A stretch of 64,000 nt of DNA from Gibbula magus (lineage: Eukaryota; Mollusca; Gastropoda; Trochida; Trochidae): NCBI GenBank assembly GCA_936450465.1, contig OW388293.1:54029201-54093200 (forward strand). The letters are read 5' to 3'. Under the pieces are notes generated by a model. The model made no database searches. It was not told where the DNA came from and saw only the letters and a list, made by a program, of their open reading frames with translations. This document shows positions 38,501 through 50,368 of the stretch, piece by piece; position 1 is the stretch's first letter; each line of letters opens with the position of its first letter. The position numbers were made by a program, and so were the translations under genes.

Positions 38501-38873
38501 CCTCTTTAACGGCGAATCTAGAGTCCAACTTAAGAAAGGAAGCGGGAATTCGAAATGACCATTCGATAGATCACATTGTAATATACATCTCAGCCAAGTT
38601 TGGTTCTGAAATATGCATTTTGAAGAAAGTTATCACGCTTGCTGTCAAGTAGTGTGGTTCTCGCACTTAGAATAATTTCCATGTTTTTTGGCCAATTTGG
38701 TCATGCGAACCTCTTTAACGGCGAATCTGGAGTCCAACTTAAGGAAGCTAGCGGGAATTCGAAATGACCATTCGATAGATCTCATTGTAATATACATCTC
38801 AGCCAAGTTTGGTTCTGAAATATGCATTTTGAAGAAAGTTATCACGCTTGCTGTCAAGTAGTGTGGTTCTCGC
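35530..38873. repeat. Mixed monomers with distant relatives
   Basis: Sixteen monomers. 35530-35947 (AACATTCAATAG unit, then a CTATAAC/AATATGG/TATCGGGAATTCG unit) matches 56639-57056, which lies 101 monomers away. The unit with GTTTAGTACTG (36927-36936) has its only relative at 50094-50103. The unit with GGTCACTTGAACC at 38075 matches 32014. Private changes include TCACATTTGAATATAC near 36483, ATCACACTTGC near 37378, GAAGTTAGC near 37909, GAATCTAGAG near 38515 and GATCTCATT near 38779. Confidence 0.75.
37620..37828. repeat. Reference satellite monomer (consensus-like copy)
   Basis: This 209-bp copy carries what look like the commonest bases at most variable sites and serves as the coordinate frame for this annotation. 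Landmarks by monomer position: T-tract 20-25, TTGGCCAA palindrome 24-31, CCAAT motif within 28-32, CTTAAG 74-79, GAATTC 91-96, ATTCGA at 93-98 and again at 106-111, CCAAGTTTGG dyad 139-148, ATGCAT 158-163. Main variable sites are 6/7/9/13 (linked), 20-27 (T-tract), 40, 51, 63, 80 with 85, 84, 90, 95, 100/101, 104, 111, 124/128/132, 170, 186, 197 and 202. Positions about 133-185 are much less variable. The starting point is arbitrary; the biological unit boundary is unknown. Confidence 0.95.
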
Positions 38874-39709
38874 ACTTAGTAAAATGTCCATGTTTTGTGG
38901 CCAATTTGGTCACGCGAACCTCTTTAACGGCGAATCTGGAGTCCAACTTAAGGAAGGTAGCGGGAATTCGAAATGAACATTCGATAGATCACATTGTAAT
39001 ATACATCTCAGCCAAGTTTGGTTCTGAAATATGCATTTTGAAGAAAGTTATCACGCTTGCTGTCAAGTACTGTGTTTCTCGCACTTAGAATAATTTCCAT
39101 GTTTTTTGGCCAATTTGGTCACGCGAACCTCTTTAACGGCGAATCTGGAGTCCAACTTAAGGAAAGTAGCGAGAATTCGAAATGACCATTCGATAGATCA
39201 CATTGTAATATACATCTCAGCCAAGTTTGGTTCTGAAATATGCATTTTGAAGAAAGTTATCACGCTTGCTGTCAAGTAGTGTGTTTCTCGCACTTACAAT
39301 AATTTCCATGTTTTTTTGCCAATTTGGTCACCCGAACCTCTTTAACGGCGAATCTGGAGTCCAACTTAAGGAAGGTAGCGAGAATTCGAAATGACCATTC
39401 GATAGATCACATTGTAATATACATCTCAGCCAAGTTTGGTTCTGAAATATGCATTTTGAAGAAAGTTATCACGCTTGCTGTCAAGTAGTGTGTTTCTCGC
39501 ACTTACAATAATTTCCATGTTTTTTTGCCAATTTGGTCACGCGAACCTCTTTAACGGCGAATCTGGAGTCCAACTTAAGGAAGGTAGCGGGAATTCGAAA
39601 TGACCATTCGATAGATCACATTGGAATTTACTTCTCAGCCAAGTTTGGTTCTGAAATATGCATTTTGAAGAAAGTTATCACGCTTGCTGTCAAGTAGTGT
39701 GGTTCTCGC
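38874..39709. repeat. Dispersed four-monomer module, copy 3
   Basis: It has the same monomer order as 32395-33230. Private changes are GGAAAGTAGC near 39162 and CACCCGAACC near 39330. Its last monomer (39501-39709) also serves as the first monomer of module A1 in the next block and here carries the TTTTTTTGCC tract together with GGAATTTACTTC. Confidence 0.78.
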
Positions 39710-42700
39710 ACTTAGTAAAATGTCCATGTTTTGTGGCCAATTTGGTCACGCGAACCTCTATAACGGCGAATCTGGAGTCCAACTTAAGGAAGGTAGCGGG
39801 AATTCGAAATGAACATTCAATAGATCACAGTGTAATATACATCTCAGCCAAGTTTGGTTCTGAAATATGCATTTTGAAGAAAGTTATCACGCTTGCTGTC
39901 AAGTACTGTGTTTCTCGCACTTAGAATAATTTCCATGTTTTTTGGCCAATTTGGTCACGCGAACCTCTATAACGGCGAATATGGAGTCCAACTTAAGGAA
40001 GCTAGCGGGAATTCGAAATGACCATTCGATAGATCACATTGTAATATACATCTCAGCCAAGTTTGGTTCTGAAATATGCATTTTGAAGAAAGTTATCACG
40101 CTTGCTGTCAAGTACTGTGTTTCTCGCACTTAGTAAAATGTCCATGTTATTTGGCCAATTTGGTCACGCGAACCTCTTTAACGGCGAATCTGGAGTCCAA
40201 CTTAAGGAAGGTAGCGGGAATTCGAAATGATCATTCGATAGATCACATTGTAATATACATCTCAGCCAAGTTTGGTTCTGAAATATGCATTTTGAAGAAA
40301 GTTATCACGCTTGCTGTCAAGTACTGTGTTTCTCGCACTTACAATAATTTCCATGTTTTTTGGCCAATTTGGTCACGCGAACCTCTTTAACGGCGAATCT
40401 GGAGTCCAACTTAAGGAAGGTAGCGGGAATTCGAAATGACCATTCGATAGATCACATTGGAATTTACTTCTCAGCCAAGTTTGGTTCTGAAATATGCATT
40501 TTGAAGAAAGTTATCACGCTTGCTGTCAAGTAGTGTGGTTCTCGCACTTAGTAAAATGTCCATGTTTTGTGGCCAATTTGGTCACGCGAACCTCTTTAAC
40601 GGCGAATCTGGAGTCCAACTTAAGGAAGGTAGCGGGAATTCGAAATGAACATTCAATAGATCACAGTGTAATATACATCTCAGCCAAGTTTGGTTCTGAA
40701 ATATGCATTTTGAAGAAAGTTATCACGCTTGCTGTCAAGTACTGTGTTTCTCGCACTTAGAATAATTTCCATGTTTTTTGGCCAATTTGGTCACGCGAAC
40801 CTCTATAACGGCGAATATGGAGTCCAACTTAAGGAAGCTAGCGGGAATTCGAAATGAACATTCGATAGATCACATTGTAATATACATCTCAGCCAAGTTT
40901 GGTTCTGAAATATGCATTTTGAAGAAAGTTATCACGCTTGCTGTCAAGTACTGTGTTTCTCGCACTTAGTAAAATGTCCATGTTATTTGGCCAATTTGGT
41001 CACGCGAACCTCTTTAACGGCGAATCTGGAGTCCAACTTAAGGAAGGTAGCGGGAATTCGAAATGATCATTCGATAGATCACATTGTAATATACATCTCA
41101 GCCAAGTTTGGTTCTGAAATATGCATTTTGAAGAAAGTTATCACGCTTGCTGTCAAGTACTGTGTTTCTCGCACTTACAATAATTTCCATGTTTTTTGGC
41201 CAATTTGGTCACGCGAACCTCTTTAACGGCGAATCTGGAGTCCAACTTAAGGAAGGTAGCGAGAATACGAAATGACCATTCGATAGATCACATTGTAATA
41301 TACATCTCAGCCAAGTTTGGTTCTGAAATATGCATTTTGAAGAAAGTTATCACGCTTGCTGTCAAGTAGTGTGTTTCTCGCACTTACAATAATTTCCATG
41401 TTTTTTGGCCAATTTGGTCACGCGAACCTCTTTAACGGCGAATCTGGAGTCCAACTTAAGAAAGGAAGCGGGAATTCGAAATGACCATTCGATAGATCAC
41501 ATTGTAATATACATCTCAGCCAAGTTTGGTTCTGAAATATGCATTTTGAACAAAGTTATCACGCTTGCTGTCAAGTAGTGTGTTTCTCGCACTTAGAATA
41601 ATTTCCATGTTTTTTGGCCAATTTGGTCATGCGAACCTCTTTAACGGCGAATCTGGAGTCCAACTTAAGGAAGGTAGCGGGAATACGAAATGACCATTCG
41701 ATAGATCACATTGTAATATACATCTCAGCCAAGTTTGGTTCTGAAATATGCATTTTGAAGAAAGTTATCACGCTTGCTGTCAAGTACTGTGTTTCTCGCA
41801 CTTACAATAATTTCCATGTTTTTTGGCCAATTTGGTCACGCGAACCTCTATAACGGCGAATATGGAGTCCAACTTAAGGAAGCTAGCGGGAATTCGAAAT
41901 GACCATTCGATAGATCACATTGTAATATACATCTCAGCCAAGTTTGGTTCTGAAATATGCATTTTGAAGAAAGTTATCACGCTTGCTGTCAAGTACTGTG
42001 TTTCTCGCACTTAGTAAAATGTCCATGTTATTTGGCCAATTTGGTCACGCGAACCTCTTTAACGGCGAATCTGGAGTCCAACTTAAGGAAGGTAGCGGGA
42101 ATTCGAAATGATCATTCGATAGATCACATTGTAATATACATCTCAGCCAAGTTTGGTTCTGAAATATGCATTTTGAAGAAAGTTATCACGCTTGCTGTCA
42201 AGTACTGTGTTTCTCGCACTTACAATAATTTCCATGTTTTTTGGCCAATTTGGTCACGCGAACCTCTATAACGGCGAATCTGGAGTCCAACTTAAGGAAG
42301 GTAGCGGGAATTCGAAATGACCATTCGATAGATCACATTGGAATTTACTTCTCAGCCAAGTTTGGTTCTGAAATATGCATTTTGAAGAAAGTTATCACGC
42401 TTGCTGTCAAGTAGTGTGGTTCTCGCACTTAGTAAAATGTCCATGTTTTGTGGCCAATTTGGTCACGCGAACCTCTTTAACGGCGAATCTGGAGTCCAAC
42501 TTAAGGAAGGTAGCGGGAATTCGAAATGAACATTCAATAGATCACAGTGTAATATACATCTCAGCCAAGTTTGGTTCTGAAATATGCATTTTGAAGAAAG
42601 TTATCACGCTTGCTGTCAAGTAGTGTGGTTCTCGCACTTAGTAAAATGTCCATGTTTTTTTACCAATTTGGTCACGCGAACCTCTTTAACGGCGAATATG

Positions 42701-45638
42701 GAGTCCAACTTAAGGAAGCTAGCGGGAATTCGAAATGACCATTCGATAGATCACATTGTAATATACATCTCAGCCAAGTTTGGTTCTGAAATATGCATTT
42801 TGAAGAAAGTTATCACGCTTGCTGTCAAGTACTGTGTTTCTCGCACTTAGTAAAATGTCCATGTTATTTGGCCAATTTGGTCACGCGAACCTCTTTAACG
42901 GCGAATCTGGAGTCCAACTTAAGGAAGGTAGCGGGAATTCGAAATGATCATTCGATAGATCACATTGTAATATACATCTCAGCCAAGTTTGGTTCTGAAA
43001 TATGCATTTTGAAGAAAGTTATCACGCTTGCTGTCAAGTACTGTGTTTCTCGCACTTACAATAATTTCCATGTTTTTTGGCCAATTTGGTCACGCGAACC
43101 TCTTTAACGGCGAATCTGGAGTCCAACTTAAGGAAGGTAGCGAGAATACGAAATGACCATTCGATAGATCACATTGTAATATACATCTCAGCCAAGTTTG
43201 GTTCTGAAATATGCATTTTGAAGAAAGTTATCACGCTTGCTGTCAAGTAGTGTGTTTCTCGCACTTACAATAATTTCCATGTTTTTTGGCCAATTTGGTC
43301 ACGCGAACCTCTTTAACGGCGAATCTGGAGTCCAACTTAAGAAAGGAAGCGGGAATTCGAAATGACCATTCGATAGATCACATTGTAATATACATCTCAG
43401 CCAAGTTTGGTTCTGAAATATGCATTTTGAACAAAGTTATCACGCTTGCTGTCAAGTAGTGTGTTTCTCGCACTTAGAATAATTTCCATGTTTTTTGGCC
43501 AATTTGGTCATGCGAACCTCTTTAACGGCGAATCTGGAGTCCAACTTAAGGAAGGTAGCGGGAATACGAAATGACCATTCGATAGATCACATTGTAATAT
43601 ACATCTCAGCCAAGTTTGGTTCTGAAATATGCATTTTGAAGAAAGTTATCACGCTTGCTGTCAAGTACTGTGTTTCTCGCACTTAGAATAATTTCCATGT
43701 TTTTTGGCCAATTTGGTCACGCGAACCTATATAACGGCGAATATGGAGTCCAACTTAAGGAAGCTAGCGGGAATTCGAAATGACCATTCGATAGATCACA
43801 TTGTAATATACATCTCAGCCAAGTTTGGTTCTGAAATATGCATTTTGAAGAAAGTTATCACGCTTGCTGTCAAGTACTGTGTTTCTCGCACTTAGTAAAA
43901 TGTCCATGTTATTTGGCCAATTTGGTCACGCGAACCTCTTTAACGGCGAATCTGGAGTCCAACTTAAGGAAGGTAGCGGGAATTCGAAATGATCATTCGA
44001 TAGATCACATTGTAATATACATCTCAGCCAAGTTTGGTTCTGAAATATGCATTTTGAAGAAAGTTATCACGCTTGCTGTCAAGTACTGTGTTTCTCGCAC
44101 TTACAATAATTTCCATGTTTTTTGGCCAATTTGGTCACGCGAACCTCTTTAACGGCGAATCTGGAGTCCAACTTAAGGAAGGTAGCGGGAATTCGAAATG
44201 ACCATTCGATAGATCACATTGGAATTTACTTCTCAGCCAAGTTTGGTTCTGAAATATGCATTTTGAAGAAAGTTATCACGCTTGCTGTCAAGTAGTGTGG
44301 TTCTCGCACTTAGTAAAATGTCCATGTTTTGTGGCCAATTTGGTCACGCGAACCTCTTTAACGGCGAATCTGGAGTCCAACTTAAGGAAGGTAGCGGGAA
44401 TTCGAAATGAACATTCAATAGATCACAGTGTAATATACATCTCAGCCAAGTTTGGTTCTGAAATATGCATTTTGAAGAAAGTTATCACGCTTGCTGTCAA
44501 GTACTGTGTTTCTCGCACTTAGAATAATTTCCATGTTTTTTGGCCAATTTGGTCACGCGAACCTCTATAACGGCGAATATGGAGTCCAACTTAAGGAAGC
44601 TAGCGGGAATTCGAAATGACCATTCGATAGATCACATTGTAATATACATCTCAGCCAAGTTTGGTTCTGAAATATGCATTTTGAAGAAAGTTATCACGCT
44701 TGCTGTCAAGTACTGTGTTTCTCGCACTTAGTAAAATGTCCATGTTATTTGGCCAATTTGGTCACGCGAACCTCTTTTACGGCGAATCTGGAGTCCAACT
44801 TAAGGAAGGTAGCGGGAATTCGAAATGATCATTCGATAGATCACATTGTAATATACATCTCAGCCAAGTTTGGTTCTGAAATATGCATTTTGAAGAAAGT
44901 TATCACGCTTGCTGTCAAGTACTGTGTTTCTCGCACTTACAATAATTTCCATGTTTTTTGGCCAATTTGGTCACGCGAACCTCTTTAACGGCGAATCTGG
45001 AGTCCAACTTAAGGAAGGTAGCGAGAATACGAAATGACCATTCGATAGATCACATTGTAATATACATCTCAGCCAAGTTTGGTTCTGAAATATGCATTTT
45101 GAAGAAAGTTATCACGCTTGCTGTCAAGTAGTGTGTTTCTCGCACTTACAATAATTTCCATGTTTTTTGGCCAATTTGGTCACGCGAACCTCTTTAACGG
45201 CGAATCTGGAGTCCAACTTAAGAAAGGAAGCGGGAATTCGAAATAACCATTCGATAGATCACATTGTAATATACATCTCAGCCAAGTTTGGTTCTGAAAT
45301 ATGCATTTTGAACAAAGTTATCACGCTTGCTGTCAAGTAGTGTGTTTCTCGCACTTAGAATAATTTCCATGTTTTTTGGCCAATTTGGTCATGCGAACCT
45401 CTTTAACGGCGAATCTGGAGTCCAACTTAAGGAAGGTAGCGGGAATACGAAATGACCATTCGATAGATCACATTGTAATATACATCTCAGCCAAGTTTGG
45501 TTCTGAAATATGCATTTTGAAGAAAGTTATCACGCTTGCTGTCAAGTACTGTGTTTCTCGCACTTAGAATAATTTCCATGTTTTTTGGCCAATTTGGTCA
45601 CGCGAACCTCTATAACGGCGAATATGGAGTCCAACTTA
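39501..45638. repeat. Nested higher-order repeat: modules A and B in order A-A-B-A-B-A-B'
   Basis: Module A has four monomers: GGAATTTACTTC; TTTTGTGG with ATCACAGTG; AATATGG with AAGCTAGC; TTATTTGG with GATCATT. Module B has five: GCGAGAATACG; AAGAAAGGAAGC with GAACAAAG; CATGCG with GCGGGAATACG; AATATGG with AAGCTAGC; TTATTTGG. A copies are 39501-40336, 40337-41172, 42218-43053 and 44099-44934. B copies are 41173-42217, 43054-44098 and an incomplete one from 44935. The A+B period is 1881 bp. The last B ends at about 45638, where its AATATGG monomer switches to AAGAAAGGAAGC. The TTATTTGG tract occurs only in this block. Both modules end in the same two monomers, which would allow them to misalign. 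Confidence 0.92.
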
Positions 45639-47233
45639 AGAAAGGAAGCGGGAATTCGAAATAACCATTCGATAGATCACATTGTAATATACATCTCAGC
45701 CAAGTTTGGTTCTGAAATATGCATTTTGAACAAAGTTATCACGCTTGCTGTCAAGTAGTGTGTTTCTCGCACTTAGAATAATTTCCATGTTTTTTGGCCA
45801 ATTTGGTCATGCGAACCTCTTTAACGGCGAATCTGGAGTCCAACTTAAGGAAGGTAGCGGGAATTCGAAATGACCATTCGATAGATCACATTGGAATTTA
45901 CTTCTCAGCCAAGTTTGGTTCTGAAATATGCATTTTGAAGAAAGTTATCACGCTTGCTGTCAAGTAGTGTGGTTCTCGCACTTAGTAAAATGTCCATGTT
46001 TTGTGGCCAATTTGGTCACGCGAACCTCTTTAACGGCGAATCTGGAGTCCAACTTAAGGAAGGTAGCGAGAATACGAAATGACCATTCGATATATCACAT
46101 TGTAATATACATCTCAGCCAAGTTTGGTTCTGAAATATGCATTTTGAAGAAAGTTATCACGCTTGCTGTCAAGTAGTGTGTTTCTCGCACTTACAATAAT
46201 TTCCATGTTTTTTGGCCAATTTGGTCACGCGAACCTCTTTAACGGCGAATCTGGAGTCCAACTTAAGAAAGGAAGCGGGAATTCGAAATGACCATTCGAT
46301 AGATCACATTGTAATATACATCTCAGCCAAGTTTGGTTCTGAAATATGCATTTTGAACAAAGTTATCACGCTTGCTGTCAAGTAGTGTGTTTCTCGCAGT
46401 TAGAATAATTTCCATGTTTTTTGGCCAATTTGGTTATGCGAACCTCTTTAACGGCGAATCTGGAGTCCAACTTAAGGAAGGTAGCGGGAATACGAAATGA
46501 CCATTCGATAGATCACATTGTAATATACATCTCAGCCAAGTTTGGTTCTGAAATATGCATTTTGAAGAAAGTTATCACGCTTGCTGTCAAGTACTGTGTT
46601 TCTCGCACTTAGAATAATTTCCATGTTTTTTGGCCAATTTGGTCACGCGAACCTCTATAACGGCGAATATGGAGTCCAACTTAAGGAAGCTAGCGGGAAT
46701 TCGAAATGACCATTCGATAGATCACATTGTAATATACATCTCAGCCAAGTTTGGTTCTGAAATATGCATTTTGAAGAAAGTTATCACGCTTGCTGTCAAG
46801 TACTGTGTTTCTCGCACTTAGAATAATTTCCATGTTTTTTGGCCAATTTGGTCACGCGAACCTCTATAACGGCGAATATGGAGTCCAACTTAAGGAAGGT
46901 AGCGGGAATTCGAAATGACCATTCGATAGATCACATTGTAATATACATCTCAGCCAAGTTTGGTTCTGAAATATGCATTTTGAACAAAGTTATCACGCTT
47001 GCTGTCAAGTAGTGTGTTTCTCGCACTTAGAATAATTTCCATGTTTTTTGGCCAATTTGGTCATGCGAACCTCTTTAACGGCGAATCTGGAGTCCAACTT
47101 AAGGAAGGTAGCGGGAATTCGAAATGACCATTCGATAGATCACATTGGAATTTACTTCTCAGCCAAGTTTGGTTCTGAAATATGCATTTTGAAGAAAGTT
47201 ATCACGCTTGCTGTCAAGTAGTGTGGTTCTCGC
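45639..47233. repeat. Mosaic monomers after the A/B block
   Basis: At about 45639 the sequence jumps from an AATATGG unit to AAGAAAGGAAGCGGGAATTCG with AAATAACC. This repeats what begins near 45221, two monomers (418 bp) back; the AAATAACC variant near 45241 and 45659 supports that. Then follow GAACAAAG, CATGCG and GGAATTTACTTC units in new combinations. Private changes are GATATATCAC near 46090, CTCGCAGTTAG near 46394 and GGTTATGCG near 46432. The block reads as several overlapping unequal exchanges. Confidence 0.78.
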
Positions 47234-49741
47234 ACTTAGTAAAATGTCCATGTTTTGTGGCCAATTTGGTCACGCGAACCTCTTTAACGGCGAATCTGGA
47301 GTCTAACTTAAGGAAGGTAGCGGGAATTCGAAATGAACATTCGATAGATCACATTGCAATATACATCTCAGCCAAGTTTGGTTCTGAAATATGCATTTTG
47401 AAGAAAGTTATCACGCTTGCTGTCAAGTACTGAGTTTCTCGCACTTAGAATAATTTCCATGTTTTTTGGCCAATTTGGTCACGCGAACCTCTTTAACGGC
47501 GAATCTGGAGTCCAACTTAAGGAAGGTAGCGAGAATACGAAATGACCATTCGATAGATCACATTGTAATATACATCTCAGCCAAGTTTGGTTCTGAAATA
47601 TGCATTTTGAAGAAAGTTATCACGCTTGCTGTCAAGTACTGTGTTTCTCGCACTTAGAATAATTTCCATGTTTTTTGGCCAATTTGGTCACGCGAACCTC
47701 TATAACGGCGAATATGGAGTCCAACTTAAGGAAGCTAGCGGGAATTCGAAATGACCATTCGATAGATCACATTGTAATATACATCTCAGCCAAGTTTGGT
47801 TCTGAAATATGCATTTTGAACAAAGTTATCACGCTTGCTGTCAAGTAGTGTGTTTCTCGCACTTAGAATAATTTCCATGTTTTTTGGCCAATTTGGTCAT
47901 GCGAACCTCTTTAACGGCGAATCTGGAGTCCAACTTAAGGAAGGTAGCGGGAATTCGAAATGACCATTCGATAGATCACATTGGAATTTACTTCTCAGCC
48001 AAGTTTGGTTCTGAAATATGCATTTTGAAGAAAGTTATCACGCTTGCTGTCAAGTAGTGTGGTTCTCGCACTTAGTAAAATGTCCATGTTTTGTGGCCAA
48101 TTTGGTCACGCGAACCTCTTTAACGGCGAATCTGGAGTCTAACTTAAGGAAGGTAGCGGGAATTCGAAATGAACATTCGATAGATCACATTGCAATATAC
48201 ATCTCAGCCAAGTTTGGTTCTGAAATATGCATTTTGAAGAAAGTTATCACGCTTGCTGTCAAGTACTGAGTTTCTCGCACTTAGAATAATTTCCATGTTT
48301 TTTGGCCAATTTGGTCACGCGAACCTCTTTAACGGCGAATCTGGAGTCCAACTTAAGGAAGGTAGCGAGAATACGAAATGACCATTCGATAGATCACATT
48401 GTAATATACATCTCAGCCAAGTTTGGTTCTGAAATATGCATTTTGAAGAAAGTTATCACGCTTGCTGTCAAGTACTGTGTTTCTCGCACTTAGAATAATT
48501 TCCATGTTTTTTGGCCAATTTGGTCACGCGAACCTCTTTAACGGCGAATCTGGAGTCCAACTTAAGGAAGGTAGCGAGAATACGAAATGACCATTCGATA
48601 GATCACATTGTAATATACATCTCAGCCAAGTTTGGTTCTGAAATATGCATTTTGAAGAAAGTTATCACGCTTGCTGTCAAGTACTGTGTTTCTCGCACTT
48701 AGAATAATTTCCATGTTTTTTGGCCAATTTGGTCACGCGAACCTCTATAACGGCGAATATGGAGTCCAACTTAAGGAAGCTAGCGGGAATTCGAAATGAC
48801 CATTCGATAGATCACATTGTAATATACATCTCAGCCAAGTTTGGTTCTGAAATATGCATTTTGAACAAAGTTATCACGCTTGCTGTCAAGTAGTGTGTTT
48901 CTCGCACTTAGAATAATTTCCATGTTTTTTGGCCAATTTGGTCATGCGAACCTCTTTAACGGCGAATCTGGAGTCCAACTTAAGGAAGGTAGCGGGAATT
49001 CGAAATGACCATTCGATAGATCACATTGGAATTTACTTCTCAGCCAAGTTTGGTTCTGAAATATGCATTTTGAAGAAAGTTATCACGCTTGCTGTCAAGT
49101 AGTGTGGTTCTCGCACTTAGTAAAATGTCCATGTTTTGTGGCCAATTTGGTCACGCGAACCTCTTTAACGGCGAATCTGGAGTCTAACTTAAGGAAGGTA
49201 GCGGGAATTCGAAATGAACATTCGATAGATCACATTGCAATATACATCTCAGCCAAGTTTGGTTCTGAAATATGCATTTTGAAGAAAGTTATCACGCTTG
49301 CTGTCAAGTACTGAGTTTCTCGCACTTAGAATAATTTCCATGTTTTTTGGCCAATTTGGTCACGCGAACCTCTTTAACGGCGAATCTGGAGTCCAACTTA
49401 AGGAAGGTAGCGAGAATACGAAATGACCATTCGATAGATCACATTGTAATATACATCTCAGCCAAGTTTGGTTCTGAAATATGCATTTTGAAGAAAGTTA
49501 TCACGCTTGCTGTCAAGTACTGTGTTTCTCGCACTTAGAATAATTTCCATGTTTTTTGGCCAATTTGGTCACGCGAACCTCTTTAACGGCGAATCTGGAG
49601 TCCAACTTAAGGAAGGTAGCGAGAATACGAAATGACCATTCGATAGATCACATTGTAATATACATCTCAGCCAAGTTTGGTTCTGAAATATGCATTTTGA
49701 AGAAAGTTATCACGCTTGCTGTCAAGTAGTGTGTTTCTCGC
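47234..49741. repeat. 4-mer higher-order repeat that gains one monomer
   Basis: Unit 47234-48069 (836 bp) holds four monomers: TTTTGTGG with AGTCTAAC, AACATT, TTGCAATATAC and TACTGAG; GCGAGAATACG; AATATGG with AAGCTAGC and GAACAAAG; CATGCG with GGAATTTACTTC. Unit 48070-49114 (1045 bp) is the same except that the GCGAGAATACG monomer is present twice in a row (48279-48487 and 48488-48696). A third copy begins at 49115 and fades after about three monomers. The four private variants of the first monomer travel together in all three copies, at 47302, 48138 and 49183 for AGTCTAAC. Confidence 0.92.
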
Positions 49742-50368
49742 ACTTACAATAATTTCCATGTTTTTTGGCCAATTTGGTCACGCGAACCTCTTTAACGGCG
49801 AATCTGGAGTCCAACTTAAGAAAGGAAGCGGGAATTCGAAATCACCATTCGATAGATCACATTGTAATATACATCTCAGCCAAGTTTGGTTCTGAAATAT
49901 GCATTTTGAAGAAAGTTATCACGCTTGCTGTCAAGTAGTGTGTTTCTCGCACTTAGAATAATTTCCATGTTTTTTGGCCAATTTGGTCATGCGAACCTCT
50001 TTAACGGCGAATCTGGAGTCCAACTTAAGGAAGGTAGCGGGAATTCGAAATGACCATTCGATAGATCACATTGTAATATACATCTCAGCCAAGTTTAGTA
50101 CTGAAATATGCATTTTGAAGAAAGTTATCACGCTTGCTGTCAAGTAGTGTGGTTCTCGCACTTAGTAAAATGTCCATGTTTTGTGGCCAATTTGGTCACG
50201 CGAACCTCTTTAACGGCGAATCTGGAGTCCAACTTAAGGAAGGTAGCGGGAATTCGAAATAAACATTCGATAGATCACATTGTAATATACATCTCAGCCA
50301 AGTTTGGTTCTGAAATATGCATTTTGAAGAAAGTTATCACGCTTGCTGTCAAGTAGTGTGGTTCTCGC

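Noticed and set aside
27359..38875. Reverse-strand open reading frames of 76 codons at 27359-27589, 29031-29261, 30076-30306 and 38645-38875
   Set aside because: They are open only where particular monomer variants remove stops, and they recur because the higher-order repeat recurs. No independent evidence of coding exists.
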